Assembly: GCA_001579985.1 (NCBI GenBank)
Contig: LRSR01013507.1
Location: 1-27,369 of the forward strand
Direction of reading: 5' to 3'
From: Hypsibius dujardini
Taxonomy: Eukaryota > Tardigrada > Eutardigrada > Parachela > Hypsibiidae
Length of the DNA: 27,369 nucleotides
Shown: piece by piece, positions 22,351 to 27,369 of the stretch
How positions within the stretch are numbered: position 1 is the stretch's first letter
Layout: each line of letters starts with the position of its first letter
The notes under the pieces: generated by a model
Seen by the model: only the letters and a program-made list of their open reading frames with translations
Database searches by the model: none
Told to the model about the DNA's origin: nothing
Program-made: the position numbers and the translations under genes

Positions 22351-22681
22351 TGTTGGGTGGTACCCAACAGGTACCCAATACTTATTAATAGTACGGTCTA
22401 TCTACCTAGTTAACTCATTTCTATCTACCCTCACATTCTTTAATGTACTTACTCAGCTATTATCACGTACATAGTTCTGCCATGTCGGCAGGAACTAGTA
22501 CGTTAGATCAGGAACTATTCTTTATTCCTGACTATATAAGCGTGTGTTCTACAGTAATCTATGAGAGTTCCTTCCTTTCTCCTCTTAACAATAAAGTCTT
22601 CCCTCAATTCTTTTCGTATTATTCAGTCTAATAGCTTATATGTTCAGGTTCTTTCGTCCTAGTAGGGACGGAGGCCTAACA
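22351..22681 (+). repeat. Candidate solo LTR
   Basis: The block starts TGTTGGGT and ends CCTAACA, giving LTR-like TG...CA ends. It holds a TATA box, CTATATAAG, at 22532-22540 and a polyadenylation signal, AATAAA, at 22590-22595, in the spacing expected of a plus-strand LTR. The first 40 bases contain a hairpin (GTTGGGT at 22352-22358 with ACCCAAC at 22362-22368) and a repeated GGTACCCAA. No internal retroelement coding region adjoins either side, so it would be a solo LTR. Against it: I found no matching target-site duplication. The family is undetermined. Confidence 0.38.
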
Positions 22682-23211
22682 TTGGAACAGCCAATTCGTC
22701 ATCTCTCTCGTTGATCTCACCCATATATCAAGTCACAACCCCAATCAAGCAGTCAAACGACTCAAACAACTGCAGTAATGGAAAGAGCAGGAATTCATGA
22801 AGAACGTTTGATTGTTCGCGTTGAGGGCGCCTTGGGCGACCAGAGAACCGAAAATATTGGTGTAGAAGGGCGAGAATGCATAAGTTTGAAGTAATACTGA
22901 GATGTGGAACCACCCGAAGTTTAACAGCACGTTAATTATCATCGTACTTTATCCGTGAAAAGTGCCCCCAACCGCTAGGGCAGTTGGAGTGCAATGTCTA
23001 TTAATACAGTTATTAATTAATAGGAAGAAGCGACTCACCTTGCTATTAAAAATTGCAATTTTTGATCTGGTGACTGTCTGCAACTGAAATGCCGCCTTCC
23101 GGTGCTCCACGTCTGGGAGCGCGGTAAACCCCGCATTACTGAAATCTCTTTATCGCTCCACGATATTCACCAGGCGTTCAGGTAATTTATGCGAGCCCTG
23201 TGCATTTCACA
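22682..23211. other. Gene-poor stretch
   Basis: Two overlapping minus-strand open frames of about 61-65 codons (22728-22942) are hydrophobic but show no family motif and no supporting splice context. AT-rich sequence follows, with a TTAATTAATA tract near 23015. No gene is called. Confidence 0.4.
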
Positions 23212-23415
23212 GACAGACATTCACTTCCCCCGACCGATACGGTGGAAAGAGAAGATCTCGTCGCTACGTTCCTCGTTTTGATTAATCAACTAATTAATTT
23301 TTTAGTTAACTAAAAGTTAGCTCCTAAGAAGTATTTGTCAGGCCGAGGAGCGAAGCGACGAGATCTTCTCTTACCACAGTATGGCTTGGCAAAAGTGAAT
23401 GTCTCTCTCTCTGTC
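23212..23415. repeat. Small inverted-repeat (hairpin) element
   Basis: Two arms of about 64 bases face each other across a spacer of about 68 bases. The left arm (23212-23275) contains GACATTCACTT, then AGAGAAGATCTCGTCGCT and CCTCG. The right arm (23344-23415) carries the reverse complement, AGCGACGAGATCTTCTCT, and ends in AAGTGAATGTCTC. The right arm merges into a GTCT simple repeat (23401-23423), and the left arm is preceded by ACAGACAGAC. This looks like a short MITE-like hairpin. The spacer holds its own small inverted repeats of TTAATTAA and AACTAA. Confidence 0.75.
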
Positions 23416-23955
23416 TGTCTGTCCCATTTACGTTCTGAACCGCCAAGACACAGAAGACGTGACTAGTGGCAAAATCTTTTTAAGTGGTCTCAAGATTCAC
23501 TTGTCATTATATCATTGTGTCATTGTGTCAAAAAGTATGAGTTACAGGAGCGTGGCAGGACTGATCCTAGGAATTAAAATGGGATCATTTCCCTGGGGCA
23601 ATTTTAAAATACAGTACTTAATAGGATGAACCCTTACCCTTTTTGCTGGGTCAGAAACCAAAAAAATCAACCAAAGGATCATTCCAGATACGCGCCTTTT
23701 ACTGAGTATCTTAGTTTTAACGCCATTTTGCGCTGATGTTCGGTTGAACAAGGCACTGTAATCTTATTTGTAAAACTGAAATACAGCTCAAACCATTATC
23801 AAAAACCTTCCAGGCAACACCAATAATTATAAATTCGTCTGCTAAAAGCGTGGGGACATTTTTTGCATCGCTGATCACCTTCGACACATAACCAGCAAAA
23901 TTCCAAACATGCCGGTTGCAACCATGCCTGAATCTTTCGAATTAGTATTGTGGTT

Positions 23956-24167
23956 CGTCTGTCCGTCTCCTGGTCGGCTCCCCCGCGAGCCCATCGACCC
24001 TCCCCTCTGCCATTTTTTTCTGTCGCTCGGAATATTCTTCCGTACGTCCGTCCGTCTGTCCACTAGTCCTTCGCCTGGCCGTCTATCCGTTCCCTTGTCT
24101 GTCCATCCAACCGCTCGTCCGCCCGTTCTTCTGTCGTTTCAATCATTCGCCCGTCCGTCCGTCCGCT
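23956..24167 (+). repeat. Degenerate period-4 pyrimidine repeat (CGTC/TGTC)n
   Basis: Over about 210 bases the plus strand is dominated by interrupted tetranucleotide steps of the form CGTC, TGTC and CATC, with purer runs near 24042-24058 and 24150-24164. It produces an open frame on the plus strand rich in Pro, Ser and Arg, and a basic one on the minus strand. Both are composition artefacts rather than genes. Confidence 0.75.
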
Positions 24168-24274
24168 GTGAGGATGTATCTGTGGGCTCTTAAAATATAA
24201 CGTTTTACTGCAGCAGTGTTACAATGAGACTGAAGGCAAGACTAGGCAAAGTGAAACGGGCCAATTTAAACTAT

Positions 24275-24304
24275 TCTTCCGGCCTTTACATATAGACCGG
24301 AAGA
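24275..24304. repeat. Short inverted repeat
   Basis: TCTTCCGG (24275-24282) pairs with CCGGAAGA (24297-24304) across a 14-base loop. GACTAGGC occurs just outside on both sides (about 24239 and 24312). It may be a small hairpin or a trace of a short insertion; the role is unknown. Confidence 0.45.
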
Positions 24305-24440
24305 TGAGAGACTAGGCGAGTTATGGAACAAGGCTTGTAGAAATTTCCAGCGGTCAGTTTTGGCACAGACGCAACAGTTTTCAAAGAATTTCTGACTAAA
24401 ACAAACTGGTACTCTGGAACGTCTAGAGGATTTTTTTGGT

Positions 24441-24548
24441 TCTGGAGTTATTGGAGTTGTTGGAGTTATGTGCCTGTGCCTCACACACAGGGTGGTGGGT
24501 TTGGAGTTATTGGAGTTATTGGAATTGTTGGAGTTATGTGCCTGTGCA
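24441..24548 (+). repeat. GGAGTT minisatellite with duplicated longer unit
   Basis: A 9-base step TTGGAGTTA/G repeats several times. A longer unit, containing GGAGTTGTTGGAGTT (second copy GGAATTGTTGGAGTT) and closing with ATGTGCCTGTGC, occurs twice, at about 24443-24479 and 24502-24547, separated by a CACACACAGGG tract. The minus-strand frame reads as Asn-Ser repeats. This is simple tandem duplication. Confidence 0.7.
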
Positions 24549-24950
24549 ATTTGCTCAATTTGCAACGATAAAATGTTTTGATGAACTTCTTTTATGCTGG
24601 TGGGTTGGAACGTCCAGTGTAACTATTAAGGTCCGCCGAATTTTTTTGCCAGGATTTCATTTTCAGCTAGCTAAAGAAACTGCCACTTTAATTGGTGGTG
24701 GCGCTAATGCTACAATCTGTTTGTGCACTGCTCGCGCCATGCGTATCGTTAATGCCACTACTGTTTTTTTACTCCATCTAAACTGCAACCGGGTTTAAAA
24801 AAATTAATTAATCTTTCAATTGTTCAGGTAAACTAGTGGAGTAGTTTGAATCCTATTACCCTTCCCCATCCCTCGAGTATATTCCGATCAAATGATTGAA
24901 ATGTTTTTTGCAAGATATGTGAATGTAATCTCATCCCGTTCTACTTGCAG

Positions 24951-27369
24951 GAAGCTAGATACGAGTTTGTGAAGGACCCTGAGAACAAGAAGAATTGGTG
25001 CAGCGTGCGCTCGTCCACCGCTTCACCTAGACGGCGACTTTATCTGCAGGGAATCCTCACGATTCAGCACCGACTGGTCAAGCACATCACGGACCATGTA
25101 GCAACGCCCCTAGCCAATATGGTATCTTCGATCACTCCGCTGAAATCATCGACGAAGGAATCGATTTCATCAGTGGCTGTGATCGCCCGTTTCGAATGGA
25201 TGTGCGGACAAGACACAAAAACACGGTGCGGTAATTTACTTCGGGCGAGATAATTGCAATCTGCTATGTACCATATAATATTTAGCCCTGCAATAAGAAA
25301 GCTGCGCGTGCTAAAGTCACATTTTTTATCTTTCAGTGACTTTCTTGTACCGTACGAAGACCGACTGAACAAATCAGCGTACATCAAGACTAAAAAATCG
25401 TCGGGAGATGAGGGTGCTACTCTAGCCTTCCGGATCAAGGACACAGAGATCTGGACGGAGTTCATTGAGGCTGAATTGACTCAGTTTGAAAAGTAATCTA
25501 ATTACTCCGTCTGCAATGTATTTTGTTTTAAATCTTCGAATCAGCCTACAGATCAAAATCGAATATTATGTTTAATTGGCAGGCAAGTTTGTACGAATCC
25601 GAAGGCCATCCTGTTACACTGGAATCGCGTGGGTCTTCAGGAAAGCAACCGTCGACAGGAAGACGATGTCTTCATTTGGAACAGCGCCGTGGCATTTCAG
25701 TTCGACCGTGTCACAAACCGATTTGTCCGACGGAGTCTCATGGATGTCGGATATTTTTACGTCTCCAAGGAGGACCTACCTGAAGTGACGGTGTGCCTTA
25801 ACGACCCAACTGTTGAAGTTGCACAGTTGTTGTGTCAGAGCTTTGGTGACGTTGATTTTATTACCTTCCTCTGCATCGCAGGTAAAAGAACTGCTGACTT
25901 TGTCTGGCCAGTGGATCATTTTACTGTACCGATTACATCTATTGTCTTTTTAGGACAGTGTCTGCTTGCCTTACGACCTCGATTTGTCCACGACGTGCTG
26001 CAGCTACGGAAGCCAACTACCTGCCTGGTTGGAAAATCTGATTCGAGGAATACTTTGCTGATCGAGCTGGCACTAATTTTGATCGGCATGGACCGGAAGA
26101 CTGGCCACTCATTCAGCTATTACCATATGTCGGAGTTCGAGTTTGGTAAACGCACTCTGAAATGCACACTGCCGCTTCTTATCAGCGATCCACCGCTCAA
26201 GAACTCCAGGCAGTATGCCGAAGTTGCTCAGCATGTTTTTGACGGTTCGCGGCGGAACATAGCCGTCCTGGAATACGATCCGGGGGGCTGGCTATTTGTT
26301 GGCAATTAACGGCGATTTTTTGCTCACTTGGCAAACAATGCCCACGGACGGATGGTATGGTATTGGTCTGTGAAGTTCTGTGTTGATTGAATGCTAAGTG
26401 TCTTATTCGAGAAATTTTTGACCGGAGAATGAATCCGCCTGAAGAATTTTTGGGGGGGGGGGCTATACTAAGGATGATTGTCGAAATTTGTTTGACTCTG
26501 TAAACTTTTTTTGCGAAAAATCGAAGTGCAGATAAACAATTTTCCAATTCCATTTTGACCCTGGTTTTGATATAAATTTGAACTTTGATTTTCACGCACG
26601 GTGTATCTAAACTATTTTTTCAATTTTCCCACTTCCAGTTCAGTCTGAAATCGATTGGAGTCATATAAATCTTAATCATTCATCAGAGGGTGGAGCTTTG
26701 GTGTTTATCCTAGACAGTTATTCGGAATTTTCCCTGTGAGGATTGAAAGCGACCCAACGCTCCGCCTCCAAGCATCCACGAAAGAGTCCGCTGATGCCAA
26801 AGATTCTAAATTGAGGTCGAGAGAGATAAATATTTATGCAAATATACATTCTTCAAAAATAAAAATGTGTAGTCGAAGTGAAGGAAAACAGAATCTTAAG
26901 GTTTATCTAAAGTTTGTTTAGCAAAACCAAGAAAAACAAGTTTTTATAGTTTCACTGAAAAAAACAACTTTGATATTTATAATAGTTAATATAGCACTCC
27001 AAAAAAATTGAAGCAGTTGTCTCCCTTTGAACATTTTGCCAACTGCCAAATAAGTATTTGTTTAAACTTTCAGGAGCAGAGTCGGCAGTCGATTGATTGT
27101 TCTCGGAGTTAACAGTCCCATCAATTTCCCAAGCAAAAAAGAGGACATCTACCGTCGAGCTCAGAGCTTATCTGCGCATCTGCCAGCGTTGCTGAAGTTT
27201 CCGGTGGATGATATCCGGGAGTCAGTTGAGTTCTTCACCGATGTCTTAGGCGAAAATGTTCCTGCTGACCTCGCCGACTATGGCACGTTGAAGAGAAATC
27301 TGGAGAGTCTTTCACTCTTCTATGCCTTTGGAGAGCTGTTACGTGCAATTAATATTTCATCTTCCAGAT
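24951..27369 (+). CDS. Unnamed multi-exon gene, degenerate P-loop NTPase-like protein, partial
   Basis: Exons I can support: 24951-25225 (acceptor TTGCAG), 25337-25492, 25583-25881, 25954 to 26212 or 26309, and 27074 to beyond the window. Upstream exon(s) with the start codon were not found. Phases match across the first four. The protein has KAILLHWNRVG and a FDRVTNRFVRRSLMDVGYFY block, then CLVGKSDSRNTLLIELAL, which sits where a Walker A loop should be but has RN in place of GK, a Walker B-like LPLLISDPP, VFDGSRRN, a GGWLFVGN segment like a sensor-1 strand, and in the last exon SRVGSRLIVLGVN, like an arginine-finger strand. This order matches primase/helicase-associated (DUF927- or D5-like) ATPases known as uncharacterised proteins in invertebrates. 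It is my inference, not a search result. The join between the fourth and fifth exons is unresolved. Confidence 0.6.
26310..27073. other. Presumed last visible intron or intergenic stretch
   Basis: AT-rich. It contains a G11 run at 26452-26462 and a weak inverted repeat: AGAGGGTGGAGCTTTGG (26685-26701) against CCCAACGCTCCGCCTC (26753-26768). The inner part resembles the centre of palindrome 1 (both have GGNGGAGC followed by TAGACAGTT). It ends in a good acceptor, TTTAAACTTTCAG, before 27074. No exon was recognised inside. Confidence 0.45.

Noticed and set aside
22728-22942. Hydrophobic minus-strand frames that could be a membrane protein exon
   Set aside because: Two overlapping frames are equally plausible and no neighbouring exon or family motif supports either.
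23909-24193. 94-codon plus-strand frame rich in Pro, Ser and Arg
   Set aside because: Produced by the period-4 CGTC/TGTC repeat.
24436-24798. 120-codon plus-strand frame upstream of the NTPase-like gene as a first exon
   Set aside because: Its first half is translation of the GGAGTT minisatellite. The second half has no clear donor that joins exon 24951 in phase.
25882-25953. Reading through 25882-25953 as coding
   Set aside because: It is open and a multiple of three, but it has a GTAAAA donor, a polypyrimidine tract and a TTTTTAG acceptor, and removing it joins CIAG to CLLALRP as the family pattern suggests. Treated as a 72-base intron.
1-27369. CRISPR arrays, rRNA, tRNA, bacterial operons
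   Set aside because: No regularly spaced repeats, no RNA gene signatures, and the genes are intron-bearing eukaryotic ones.

Overview
The window looks like nuclear DNA of an invertebrate animal. Spliceosomal introns with GT..AG ends interrupt three protein genes. An animal-type SLC26 anion transporter gene is present, and the spaces between genes hold LTR-element remains, foldback DNA elements and simple repeats. Introns are mostly 65-210 nt and base composition is moderate. A tardigrade or a similar small invertebrate would fit, but nothing here proves the taxon.

Layout. (1) 1-8688, minus strand: a Ty3/gypsy-class LTR element that runs off the left edge. It has a probable 5' LTR (8125-8688), gag with a zinc knuckle (6213-8123), pol (protease, reverse transcriptase, RNase H, integrase) and an env-like third region (1-2286). 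(2) 9007-10439, minus strand: a two-exon DUF4419 gene. (3) 10440-13268: intergenic, with a 0.5 kb nearly complete palindrome (foldback/MITE-like element) at 11716-12216. (4) 13269-21433, minus strand: an SLC26 gene assembled here from 14 coding exons into one phase-consistent 779-residue reading, with SLC26 transmembrane segments and a C-terminal STAS domain. Its three long introns depart from an otherwise compact gene. Intron 6 is mostly a 0.53 kb palindrome. Intron 11 holds a 0.52 kb palindrome and a 907 bp TA-flanked Tc1/mariner-type TIR element. Intron 13 has repeats I could not resolve. (5) 21434-24950: gene-poor, with a candidate solo LTR (22351-22681), a small hairpin element (23212-23415), a period-4 pyrimidine repeat (23956-24167) and a short GGAGTT minisatellite. 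(6) 24951 to the right edge, plus strand: at least five exons of a gene I cannot name. It resembles a P-loop NTPase with a degenerate Walker A, and the splice structure is ambiguous exactly where the sensor-1 segment should join the arginine-finger segment.

The genes show no functional linkage. The strongest theme is structural: at least three independent ~0.5 kb palindromes lie within 8.5 kb, two of them inside transcribed introns of one gene, next to a host-like gene of unclear NTPase family.
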